Below, one piece after another: positions 36,402-44,223 of a DNA stretch of 64,000 nucleotides. The DNA comes from Candidatus Lutacidiplasma silvani (lineage in GTDB: Archaea > Thermoplasmatota > Thermoplasmata > Lutacidiplasmatales > UBA184), in the NCBI GenBank assembly GCA_022750295.1, contig JAKIVZ010000001.1:69651-133650 (forward strand). The letters are read 5' to 3'. Numbering within the stretch: the stretch's first letter is position 1; each line of letters opens with the position of its first letter. The notes under the pieces are model-generated. The model made no database searches, was not told where the DNA came from, and saw nothing but the letters and a program-made list of their open reading frames with translations. The translations under genes and the position numbers were made by a program.

Positions 36402-37129
36402 CAGTCGCTCCGCTGGCCGCCGTTCACGTGGACGGTCGTGCCGGTGAGGAACGCCGCGCCGGGCGAGGCGAGGAAGGCGATCGCGTTCGCCACGTCCGAC
36501 GGCTCGCCGATCCGACCGAGCGGGATCCATCGTTGCCGCTCGGCCCGCCGCGCGGGGGTGTCGCCCGCGAGGATCGCGGTATCGACCGGGCCGGGAGCGA
36601 CGACGTTGACGGTGATCCCCGGGGCGAGTTCCTTCGCCAGCGAGCGGGAGAGCCCGAGGAGACCGGCCTTGGCCGCCGCATAGTGGGCCCCCGCCGTGGC
36701 GCCCGTGAACGCGAGCAGGCTCGAGACGAAGACGACACGGCCCGAGGAGGAACGGCGGAGGAGCGGGACCAGCTCCCGCGTCAGCGAGAACGGGGCGAAC
36801 AGATTGATCCGAAAGCAATCGAGGAGGTCGTCGTCGGTGATGGCGAGGAACGGCCCGCGCTCGTACACGCCCGCGTTGTGGACCAGGACGTCCAGGGAGT
36901 CCCACTTCTTGGTGATCGCATCCACCACGTCCCGGACGCCGGCCGGCGTGGCGAGGTCCCCCGGCAGAACGAACGCATCCCGACCCGAGGAGCGGGCTCC
37001 GGCGGCCTCGGTCTCCGCCTCCGCGAGATGCCGGTTCGCGTGGACCGCGACGTCGAATCCGTCCGCGGCCAGTCGCCGGACCGTCGCGGCTCCGATCCCC
37101 TGGCCGCCGCCCGTGACCAGAGCGCGCAC
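36401..37129 (-). CDS. Short-chain dehydrogenase/reductase (FabG-like)
   Basis: 242 residues, GTG start. 'LVTGGGQGIGAATVRRLAADG' (TGxxxGxG NAD(P) loop), 'DVLVHNAGV' (NAG), Ser in 'VFVSSLLAF', 'YAAAKAGLLGLSRSLAKEL' (Y-x3-K), 'GITVNVVAPGPVDT' and C-terminal 'GTTVHVNGGQ'. Probably reduces a 3-oxoacyl or similar carbonyl; substrate unknown. TATA-like GGTTAAGG 26 nt before the start. Divergent from an enoyl-CoA hydratase gene, so both may serve acyl-CoA metabolism. Confidence 0.92.
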   Translation of the reverse strand: MRALVTGGGQGIGAATVRRLAADGFDVAVHANRHLAEAETEAAGARSSGRDAFVLPGDLATPAGVRDVVDAITKKWDSLDVLVHNAGVYERGPFLAITDDDLLDCFRINLFAPFSLTRELVPLLRRSSSGRVVFVSSLLAFTGATAGAHYAAAKAGLLGLSRSLAKELAPGITVNVVAPGPVDTAILAGDTPARRAERQRWIPLGRIGEPSDVANAIAFLASPGAAFLTGTTVHVNGGQRSD

Positions 37130-37151
37130 GACGGGGGCGACACGTCGCGGG

Positions 37152-37197
37152 CCTTAACCCGGCCGGCGTCGCGGCGGCGCCCGCGCGCGTAAATATC
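37152..37197. promoter_or_regulatory. Divergent TATA boxes for SDR/nop5 and enoyl-CoA hydratase
   Basis: Minus strand GGTTAAGGC (37152-37160) lies 26 nt before the SDR GTG at 37129. Plus strand GTAAATATC (37189-37197) lies 25-26 nt before the hydratase ATG at 37218. Both transcripts would be leaderless. Confidence 0.6.
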
Positions 37198-37217
37198 GGC
37201 CCCCCGGTCGGGGCCCG

Positions 37218-38087
37218 ATGTCCGAACCTTCGTCCCCCCTCGTTCGACTCGAGCGCCGTGGTCCCGTGGCGGTCGTGACGATCGATCACCCGCCGGTCAA
37301 CGTCCTCAGCGCGGCGGTCCTCGACGCGCTCGTCGAGCGTCTCGGCGAGGCGGGGGCGGACCCTCAGGTGCGGGTCGTCGTCCTCTGTGGAGCGGCGGAG
37401 AAGACGTTCGCCGCGGGGGCGAACATCCGGGAGATGGCGCCGATGGGCCCGGCCGAGGCCCACGTCCACGGGGGGAAGGGCCAGGGGGTGACCGTCGCGA
37501 TCGAGCGGTTGCCGATACCGGTGATCGCGGCGGTTCACGGGTCGTGCCTCGGCGGAGGATGCGAGATCGCCCTCGCTTGCGACTTCGTGATCGCCAGCGA
37601 CGATGCCACGTTCGGCCAACCCGAGGTCAACCTCGGGGTCATGCCCGGATGGGGCGGCACCCAGCGGCTGCCCCGACGGGTCGGCGCTGCGCAGGCACGG
37701 TACTGGATCTTCACCGGCCGCCCGGTGCCGGCGAAGGAGGCCCGGGACCAGGGCTGGGTCCTCCGGGTCGTCCCGAGATCGCATCTCCTTCCGGAGGCGA
37801 TGGCCCTCGCGGAGGAGCTTGCCGGCAAGTCCGCCGACGCCCTCGCCGCGGCCAAGTTCTCCGTCCAGCTCGCCGTCGACCGGGGGCTCTCGGGAGGATT
37901 GGCGTACGAGCTTCGCCTGTGGGAGTCGCTGTTCGGAACCGCGGACCAAACGGCTGGGATGGAGTCGTTCCTGGCGAAGCGCCCGTGGACCCCGAGCGCC
38001 CGCGACCCGGCGTCCCCGATCCCCGGGATTGCGGGGGTCGGTCGGGCCGATGGGGTCGTCAGCGCGAGCGGAAAGCGGAAGAACTGA
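37218..38087 (+). CDS. Enoyl-CoA hydratase/isomerase (crotonase) family
   Basis: 289 residues. 'VVTIDHPPVNVLSAAVLDAL', oxyanion-hole strand 'FAAGANIREMAPMG' and 'AAVHGSCLGGGCEIALACDFVIAS', then 'ATFGQPEVNLGVMPGWGGTQRLPRRVG' with both general acid/base Glu positions region-matched. Hydrates or isomerises enoyl-CoA in beta-oxidation or related paths. The last ~35 residues (PASPIPGIAG...SGKRKN) are a low-complexity extension beyond the usual ~258 residues. Confidence 0.9.
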   Translation: MSEPSSPLVRLERRGPVAVVTIDHPPVNVLSAAVLDALVERLGEAGADPQVRVVVLCGAAEKTFAAGANIREMAPMGPAEAHVHGGKGQGVTVAIERLPIPVIAAVHGSCLGGGCEIALACDFVIASDDATFGQPEVNLGVMPGWGGTQRLPRRVGAAQARYWIFTGRPVPAKEARDQGWVLRVVPRSHLLPEAMALAEELAGKSADALAAAKFSVQLAVDRGLSGGLAYELRLWESLFGTADQTAGMESFLAKRPWTPSARDPASPIPGIAGVGRADGVVSASGKRKN

Positions 38088-38108
38088 GGCGTCTCCCCCG
38101 CCGACAGT

Positions 38109-38181
38109 GCCGCGGTGGCTCAGCTGGCAGAGCGGCTCCTTGGTAAGGAGCAGGTCGAGGGTTCGAACCCCTCCCGCGGCT
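38109..38181 (+). tRNA. tRNA-Thr (GGT)
   Basis: Acceptor GCCGCGG/CCGCGGC, D-stem GCTC/GAGC, anticodon stem GCTCC/GGAGC around TTGGTAA (anticodon GGT), T-stem GAGGG/CCCTC with TTCGAAC. Discriminator T. No intron. The toxin island begins directly downstream. Confidence 0.96.
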
Positions 38182-38206
38182 CGCAGTCCGTGCCTCGGCC
38201 GATGGC

Positions 38207-39274
38207 TCAGGCCAGCCGGCCGTAGGCCTCGGCGAGGAACCCGGATTTGACCCGGTACTCCCGACCTTTCCCCGCCCCCCGCTCCTCCAGGAGATCGGCC
38301 CGAACCAGCTCCTGCAGACAACTCCACAGGGCGGGTCCGCTGTACCCTGGTCGATTGGGGTAGTCGCCCCGGTGAAACCAATCGCCGCTCCCCGCGAGAA
38401 TCCATTGGAGCACGGCTTGCGTGCTGGGCTTCGTGAAGCGGCCCACGGTCCGGGAAAGGTCCCCCCGCTTCCCGGCGAGTTCGTACGCCTTTTCGAGTTC
38501 CCGGACGTAGTAGCGAGTCCAAAGCTGGTAGTTCGCCCCCGTGTTCGTCGTTGCGAGAGCCCGATAGTAGTGGTCGCTCGTCCGGAAAAATCGAGCGTCC
38601 AACGGAACGAGTCCCGCGTTCCGAAGACCGAGACGTTCCAGGAGGGCAACGTTCAAGAATCGTCCGAGGCGCCCGTTGCCGTCGAGGAACGGATGAATGG
38701 CTTCGAACTCCGCGAGGAAGATTGCCGCTGTGACTGGGGGGAGTCCCGCCATCCCCGGGCCCTCGAGCCAGCTCAGCAGGGCGGTGAGTTCGCTCCGCAC
38801 ACGTTCCGGAGGGGTCGGGTAGAACCGGACAACGGTCTCGGAGACGTCGGTGACGACGTTCGCTACCGTCTTGTATCGACCGACGACCGCGTCGTCCAGC
38901 GCACCCTCGAATAGTCGACGGTGCGTTCGCTCGAATCCGCTGAGGGTGAATTCGGGAAGCTTCCCGGTGGACAACTCGCCATAGGCTGTGGCGAGCTGGA
39001 CGACGCCTCGCTCTGAGGGGGATTCCGGGCGGCCCGATTCCAGTACCTCGCGCGCCCGGTCCAGCTCGACCCTCTCACCCTCCATGCGGAAGCTGCTGAC
39101 GGCATTCCGTAGGCGAGCCACTCCGAGAAGGACGCGATGCAGTTGCGGCGATAGGATGGACCGGTCGAGTCGCCCGTCCAGGCGGATGGCCCCAATCGAG
39201 GGATGGGTGATTTCCGGACCCGACGGACTCCGGGGGTGGAACCCTCCACTCGTGTCCGGTTTCCGTGGTGGCAT
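38207..39274 (-). CDS. Fic family protein (AMPylator), class II autoinhibited
   Basis: 355 residues. Order: N-terminal Fic_N-type helices; inhibitory helix 'SSFRMEGE' matching (S/T)xxxE(G/N) at ~62-67; Fic core with 'FEAIHPFLDGNGRLGRFLN' (HPFxDGNGRxGR) at ~197-212; C-terminal winged-helix-like region ('TQAVLQWILAG', 'CLQELVRADLLEERG'). Fic proteins transfer AMP or related groups to hydroxyl side chains; the Glu of the inhibitory motif blocks ATP. Leaderless promoter at 39299. Beside VapBC and tRNA-Thr, it looks like an acquired toxin-like or stress gene. Confidence 0.93.
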   Translation of the reverse strand: MPPRKPDTSGGFHPRSPSGPEITHPSIGAIRLDGRLDRSILSPQLHRVLLGVARLRNAVSSFRMEGERVELDRAREVLESGRPESPSERGVVQLATAYGELSTGKLPEFTLSGFERTHRRLFEGALDDAVVGRYKTVANVVTDVSETVVRFYPTPPERVRSELTALLSWLEGPGMAGLPPVTAAIFLAEFEAIHPFLDGNGRLGRFLNVALLERLGLRNAGLVPLDARFFRTSDHYYRALATTNTGANYQLWTRYYVRELEKAYELAGKRGDLSRTVGRFTKPSTQAVLQWILAGSGDWFHRGDYPNRPGYSGPALWSCLQELVRADLLEERGAGKGREYRVKSGFLAEAYGRLA

Positions 39275-39298
39275 CGGTAGAAGTTAATGAAAGCTTAA

Positions 39299-39306
39299 CA
39301 TATATT
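39299..39306 (-). promoter_or_regulatory. TATA box for fic in an AT-rich pocket
   Basis: The minus strand reads CCAATATATGTTAAGC, with the TATA centred ~28 nt before the ATG at 39274. The surrounding ~50 bases are far more AT-rich than the window. Confidence 0.65.
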
Positions 39307-39522
39307 GGCTTAGGTAAAGTTCGAGATCTGCGTCGACACGCGGGCTCGGAACTTCTTGGCTGTGCCCTCCCGCGGCTGTTGAACCGATTCGCCAACCCCA
39401 AGTTGGGATGGGAGAGTGAGTTCGAGCCCCCATCGGTCGTGGACGGCCCACTCACGAGCCGGACGCCGTAAGGCGGGTCAGGGGCCGGGAATTCGGAAGC
39501 GCCGTCCGCTCAGCATACGTAA

Positions 39523-39534
39523 GTTACTTATTCC
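39523..39534 (+). promoter_or_regulatory. TATA-like box for vapBC
   Basis: AAGTTACTTATT is centred about 27 nt before the ATG at 39555. The nearby ACGTAAGTTACTTATTCC is partly palindromic (GTAAGTTACTTA), which could be a VapB autoregulatory site. Confidence 0.5.
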
Positions 39535-39554
39535 CGCATGACCTGCGTAAACGC

Positions 39555-39773
39555 ATGCCGAACATGACGCTCGCCCTACCAAAAGACCTCCATCGCGAGA
39601 TGCGTCGCCATCCCGAGATCAAGTGGTCGGAGGTCGCGCGCCGTGCCCTTGCTCGTGAAGTCGACCGCCTCCAGGTCTACGATCGCCTGTTAGATGGGTC
39701 TCGGCTCACCGAAGTAGGCGCCATCGAGCTCGGCCGGCGGATCAACGCCCGGGTGTCCAGCCGAATGCCGTGA
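39555..39773 (+). CDS. vapB: VapB-type antitoxin
   Basis: 72 residues. 'MTLALPKDLHREMRRHPEIKWSEVARRALAREVDRLQ' has the beta strand then two helices of a ribbon-helix-helix DNA-binding domain; the C-terminal half is helical and would wrap the toxin. It neutralises the PIN nuclease and probably represses its own promoter. Its TGA overlaps the GTG of vapC, the usual type II arrangement. Confidence 0.88.
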   Translation: MPNMTLALPKDLHREMRRHPEIKWSEVARRALAREVDRLQVYDRLLDGSRLTEVGAIELGRRINARVSSRMP

Positions 39774-40201
39774 GTCGGGTCGTAGTCGACGCGAGCGTGA
39801 TCCTCGCCGGCTTGCTCCGTGACGGAACAACTCGTTCAGTCTTGCTCGGGCAGAACGACTTAATCCTCTACACCCCCGCAGCGGTCACCGACGAAATCGA
39901 ACGCCACCTGGCGGAGATCGTTGAGAGGTCCCACGTGTCGAGGGAGTCGGTCGTCGTCGTCCTGGACGAGATTCGGGCGGGCCTCGAAGTTGTGCCCACC
40001 GAGACCCTCGCGCGGTACCTTCCTTCGGCGCGGCGACGTGTGGCCCGGGCGCACGCGCTCCACGATGAGGCGTACGTCGCCCTGGCCGATGCGCTCGCCG
40101 CACCCATCTGGACGTACGACAAGGATTTCCGCCGTGTGGAGGGGGTAACCGTGGTTTCGACTAAGGAAGTTCTCCGCCTCGCGGGACTCTCCCGATCGTG
40201 A
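39770..40201 (+). CDS. vapC: VapC-type PIN-domain ribonuclease toxin
   Basis: 143 residues, GTG start overlapping vapB. PIN acidic residues: Asp in 'VVVDASVILAGLL', Glu in 'VTDEIERHLAEIV', and Asp in 'HDEAYVALADALAAPIWTYDKDFRRV'. This quartet binds Mg2+ for single-strand RNA cleavage, often of tRNA or rRNA loops. Length and order are typical. The small frame 40198-40392 that overlaps its stop is not convincing. Confidence 0.9.
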   Translation: MSRVVVDASVILAGLLRDGTTRSVLLGQNDLILYTPAAVTDEIERHLAEIVERSHVSRESVVVVLDEIRAGLEVVPTETLARYLPSARRRVARAHALHDEAYVALADALAAPIWTYDKDFRRVEGVTVVSTKEVLRLAGLSRS

Positions 40202-40434
40202 CCTTTCATACGGGGATCTCTCGGGAGCGGCTGGGATGGCATTGCGGCCATCCTCGAGTGATGGGGTTCGAGGGTTTCGGGGATTCCCTCCCGCGGCTTC
40301 CCACCTCGCGCGGGTCTCGTCCGGCCGAGCCCGGTCCCCCCCCACGGACTTGTGGCGTCGAAGGCATGGCAGATCTAGTTGGCACAAAGTAGATAGGTAC
40401 GGGACCCATCGAACGGGTCCACGATGAGGATCCG

Positions 40435-43400
40435 GTGAATCGCCCGATCTCGGTCGCGGCCACCGTCCTCTTGGTGGTGCTGCTTCTCGGCCGACCCGGG
40501 ACGACCGCCCGACCGGCCGTGTCGCCCTCGAGCGCCCGCGAGCCGCCGGCAAGTACGGCAGTTTCGCTGGGAGCGCCCCACTCGGCCCCTACGGGAACCG
40601 AGTTCGGCTCGCCGCGATCCGAAGATAGCCCACTGCGCGCGACGGTTGCCGGAGGACCGTCCCCCCAAGCGCTCACCGTCAGTTACCGCCAGGAGACCCT
40701 GGACTTACTGAACGGGACGTCCCTGCCCGGGAATCAGCTCGTCCCCGGCGGGCACGGTCCCTCCTTCCCGGCTCTCTACGACCCCGGGACCGGCCGATGG
40801 TACATCTATACGCTTTACTCCGGCACGCTCGCCGTAATCAACGAGACGAACGACACCGACCTCGCGAACATCCCCGTGAACGTCAGCGGAATCGGGGAGA
40901 TTGCGATTGATCCCATTGACCACGCGGTCTACCTGACGAACGAAACTGGCTCGTCCGTGCTCATCGTGAACGCCACCACCCTCTCGGTTCAGTCGACGCT
41001 GTCCGTCGGAAGTGGTCCTGTGGGGATCGCCTGGGACCCCGCCGCCGGCGACATGGTCGTCGCGAACCCCGGCTCGAACACCACGAGCTGGATCCGCGGC
41101 ACCACCCAGACGGTGGTTTCGACCGTGAACGTGAGCGGCGGACCCAGCTCGGTGCTGTACGACAGCTCCACGGGAGAGATCGTGGTCGGCGACGGCACGG
41201 CCCACAACGTCACCGTCCTGAATTCGTCGTCCCGGAATGTCACCGCCACCGTCGGCGTCGGCTCCCGGCCCCAGGTCGTCTTTCAAAACCCGGCGAACGG
41301 CGTAATCTTCGTGAGCAACGGGGGAAGCGGAAACACGACGCTCCTCAACGGCACGACCTTTGCCTCCCTCGGGAATCTCAGCGTTTCCCCGCTCCCGGGG
41401 TGGGTCGGGTACGACCCGAGCCTCAACCGGATCTTCCTCGGGAACGGCCTCTACTCTTCCGAAGTGGTTGGTCTCGACGCCTCCAACGACACGCCGGTCT
41501 TCTCGAGCCCCGTGACGTTCTGGTCCCGGGGGCTCGACGTTGACCTTGCGACGGGACAGGTCTACGTCAGCGGCGGGGTGAACAATTCCGTCACCGTGCT
41601 GAATGGTTCCACCGGCGCCGCGGTGGTCACCGTGGGGTCGTTCTACACGCCGACGGTCGTCCAGTATGACCCCCTGCGCGGAGAGGTGGACATTTCCGAG
41701 GAGGGGGGCGCGAACATCAGCGCGTTGAACGGTACGACGCACACCGTCGACGTCGACATCGCGACCGGCACGGTTTCGGAGTGGACGGGCGCCGACCCGA
41801 GCGGGCCGTCGGTCTCCGTCGGCTCGGGGTGCGGCGGGAACGACGTGCTGACCGTGAACTCCTCCTCCCGAATGGCCGGAACGTGTTCGTTCTCGACCGG
41901 GAACGTGGTCGCGAGCGCGTCCGACCGGGTCGATGGCCGGATGTTCCTCGTCACGGGGGGTTCCCAGGTCTACACCCTGAACGAGACCACCGGGGCGATC
42001 GCGCTCTTCCTGAACGAAACCGGCGGCTCCTTCACCCCGGCGATCGAAGGGGTGGCCTGGAGCCCGGTGAACGACACGCTGTACGTGGCCAACTCGAACT
42101 GGGGCAACGTGAGCGTCTACAACGCGTCGACCGGGAGATTTCTCACCTCGGTCGGACTCGGCACATCCAGCGAACCGGCCACCGCGATGTACGACCCGTT
42201 CGACGGGACCGTCTGGGTCGTCGGGGAGGGGGGCTCGTCGATCCGCCGTATCTATGCCTCGAATTACACGGTAGCCGCCAGCATCCCGGTCGGGGCGTAC
42301 CCGTACGGAGTCGCGCTCGACCCGCAGACCCAGCAGGCGTACGTCACCGTCGACGGCCCGGCCGACATCGCGGTCGTCGGGGCTGCGAACGACACCGTCG
42401 TGACGCAGTTCACCGTGGGGGGGTACCCCGGCAACGTCGTCGTGGACACACAGGCCCAGCTCGTCTTCGCGACCACCGGCTACGCGAACCTCACCGTCCT
42501 CGATGCGATCGGACTGACGAAGCTCGCTTCGCTGCCGATGGTGCCGGAGGCATCGGGGCTCAGCTACGACGGTTCGAGCGGAGTCGTGACCGTGTCAAGC
42601 GCGACGTTCCCGGAGGTGGAGTTCGTCGCGCCGGCCGTGATGGGGGGCCTGGAGGTGGAGCGCTTCCACGCCACGCCGGAAAACATCACGCTCGGCCAGT
42701 CGATGGAGTTCGTCGCGGAGACGGCGCGGGGGAACGGGACGCTCCGGTTCGCGTACACCGGCCTCCCGACCGGCTGCGCCAGTGCCAACGCCTCCGTTCT
42801 GAACTGTACCCCGACCCGTCCCGGGAATTACACGGTCCAACTGAACGTCACCGACCAGTCCGGGGTATCCGCGCTCGCGGAGACGAGCGTGTCGGTCTCC
42901 GACACAATGGCGATCGAATCCGAGACCGCGGTGCCAGCGGTGATCGACCTTGGGATGTCGACCCGCCTCACCGCCTCGGTCGATGGAGGGGCGCTCCCGA
43001 TCACGTACACGTGGGGCGGATTGCCGAACGGCTGCCTCTCCGCGAACGCGTCGTCGATCACGTGCACCCCGAACGGAACCACCGGAACGTTCAACGCAAC
43101 GTTGGCGGTCGAGGACGCCGCCGGGGTCCGGCAGACGTCCGAAGTCGCCTTCGTGGTGAATCCGGCCCCGAGCCTGACCACGTTGAGCGCGACCCCATCC
43201 CTCGTCGACGTCGGGCAGCCGGTGAGGATCACCGCCGCCGGCACGGGGGGCACGGGACCCCTCACGACGACGTTCTCGCAGCTCCCGCCGGGGTGCGGGG
43301 CGCCCGGGGGTTCGGCGGACTCCGTCACTTGCACGCCCGACGAATCCGGCACCTACACCGTGAACGGCACGCTCAACGATTCGCTGGGAGTGTCTCTGGT

Positions 43401-44196
43401 TTGGTCGCTCCGGATCGTGGTGGACCCGGACCCGGCGGTCGCCTCGATCCAGTTCGCTCCTTCCCCTTCGATCGTCGGGATCGCCTCGGAGATCGTCCCC
43501 GCGATCACCGGAGGTGCCCTCCCGTACGCGATCGTCTACTCGGGGCTGCCGACGGGGTGCGTTTCTGCCAATGTCGTGCCGCTCCCCTGCACGCCGACCG
43601 CCAACGGGACCTTCGTCGTTCGGGTGAACGTCACCGACGCGAACGGCTTCCAGGTCTCGGGGACCGCGACCGACACCGTCGACACGGCCCCTGCCACCCC
43701 CGCCCCCCTCTCCGTCACCGGCTTCGTCGCGAGTCCCGGCACCGTCGCCGTGGGGAACGCCACGTACCTCAACGCAACGGTCCTCGGCGGTACGCCTCCG
43801 CTCACGTACAACTTCACGGGCCTTCCCGCGGGCTGTGCGTCGGTCGACGCCCTGAGCCTCGAATGCCGTCCGACGGTGTCGGGAACGTTCAACATCACGT
43901 TCCACGCGACGGACGCGGGCGGTCGGACCTCGGCGAAGTCAACCACCCTCACCGTGACCGGACCCGGTCGACCGACCACGGTGCCGCCGGTAGTGGGGAC
44001 GGGACCGGCGCCGGCGAGGAACGACGGGCGATGGATCCTCGTCGGAGGGGCGATCCTGACCGCGATCGTGGTGGCGGTCCTGGTGGGGCTCTGGCTCCGC
44101 CGTCGGCGCGGCTCGCCGCCCGCCCCCTCGGACGAATACCCGCCGTCGGACCTTGCCGCCGAGCCAGAGAGTTCCGCGCCGGTCGGTCCCGATTGA
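40435..44196 (+). CDS. Giant surface protein: YVTN-type beta-propeller plus five Cys-paired Ig-like repeats
   Basis: 1253 residues, GTG start, signal peptide ('SVAATVLLVVLLLG'). Residues ~85-735: YVTN/NHL-type propeller repeats ('GIGEIAIDPIDHAVYLTNETGSSVLIVNATT' style, also 'DGTVWVVGEGGSSIRRIYASN'). Residues ~735-1165: five tandem ~85-residue Ig/PKD-like domains, each with a motif like 'GLPTGCASANASVLNCTP', so two Cys per domain. Then a Pro/Thr linker, one membrane helix ('WILVGGAILTAIVVAVLVGLWL') and an acidic tail. Dense NxS/T sequons. An S-layer-associated or adhesive protein; a glycan target of the sulfoquinovose system is plausible. Upstream weak TATA-like TAGATAGG near 40389. Confidence 0.88.
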   Translation: MNRPISVAATVLLVVLLLGRPGTTARPAVSPSSAREPPASTAVSLGAPHSAPTGTEFGSPRSEDSPLRATVAGGPSPQALTVSYRQETLDLLNGTSLPGNQLVPGGHGPSFPALYDPGTGRWYIYTLYSGTLAVINETNDTDLANIPVNVSGIGEIAIDPIDHAVYLTNETGSSVLIVNATTLSVQSTLSVGSGPVGIAWDPAAGDMVVANPGSNTTSWIRGTTQTVVSTVNVSGGPSSVLYDSSTGEIVVGDGTAHNVTVLNSSSRNVTATVGVGSRPQVVFQNPANGVIFVSNGGSGNTTLLNGTTFASLGNLSVSPLPGWVGYDPSLNRIFLGNGLYSSEVVGLDASNDTPVFSSPVTFWSRGLDVDLATGQVYVSGGVNNSVTVLNGSTGAAVVTVGSFYTPTVVQYDPLRGEVDISEEGGANISALNGTTHTVDVDIATGTVSEWTGADPSGPSVSVGSGCGGNDVLTVNSSSRMAGTCSFSTGNVVASASDRVDGRMFLVTGGSQVYTLNETTGAIALFLNETGGSFTPAIEGVAWSPVNDTLYVANSNWGNVSVYNASTGRFLTSVGLGTSSEPATAMYDPFDGTVWVVGEGGSSIRRIYASNYTVAASIPVGAYPYGVALDPQTQQAYVTVDGPADIAVVGAANDTVVTQFTVGGYPGNVVVDTQAQLVFATTGYANLTVLDAIGLTKLASLPMVPEASGLSYDGSSGVVTVSSATFPEVEFVAPAVMGGLEVERFHATPENITLGQSMEFVAETARGNGTLRFAYTGLPTGCASANASVLNCTPTRPGNYTVQLNVTDQSGVSALAETSVSVSDTMAIESETAVPAVIDLGMSTRLTASVDGGALPITYTWGGLPNGCLSANASSITCTPNGTTGTFNATLAVEDAAGVRQTSEVAFVVNPAPSLTTLSATPSLVDVGQPVRITAAGTGGTGPLTTTFSQLPPGCGAPGGSADSVTCTPDESGTYTVNGTLNDSLGVSLVWSLRIVVDPDPAVASIQFAPSPSIVGIASEIVPAITGGALPYAIVYSGLPTGCVSANVVPLPCTPTANGTFVVRVNVTDANGFQVSGTATDTVDTAPATPAPLSVTGFVASPGTVAVGNATYLNATVLGGTPPLTYNFTGLPAGCASVDALSLECRPTVSGTFNITFHATDAGGRTSAKSTTLTVTGPGRPTTVPPVVGTGPAPARNDGRWILVGGAILTAIVVAVLVGLWLRRRRGSPPAPSDEYPPSDLAAEPESSAPVGPD

Positions 44197-44223
44197 CCCG
44201 CTCGCCTCGCCGGGCCGCGCCGG

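Noticed and set aside
39265-39471. 68-codon ORF across the fic promoter
   Set aside because: It starts inside fic antisense and spans the AT-rich TATA region; no protein features.
40198-40392. 64-codon ORF overlapping the vapC stop
   Set aside because: The overlap looks operon-like, but the sequence is low complexity with no fold or motif; the promoter region of the next gene lies within it.
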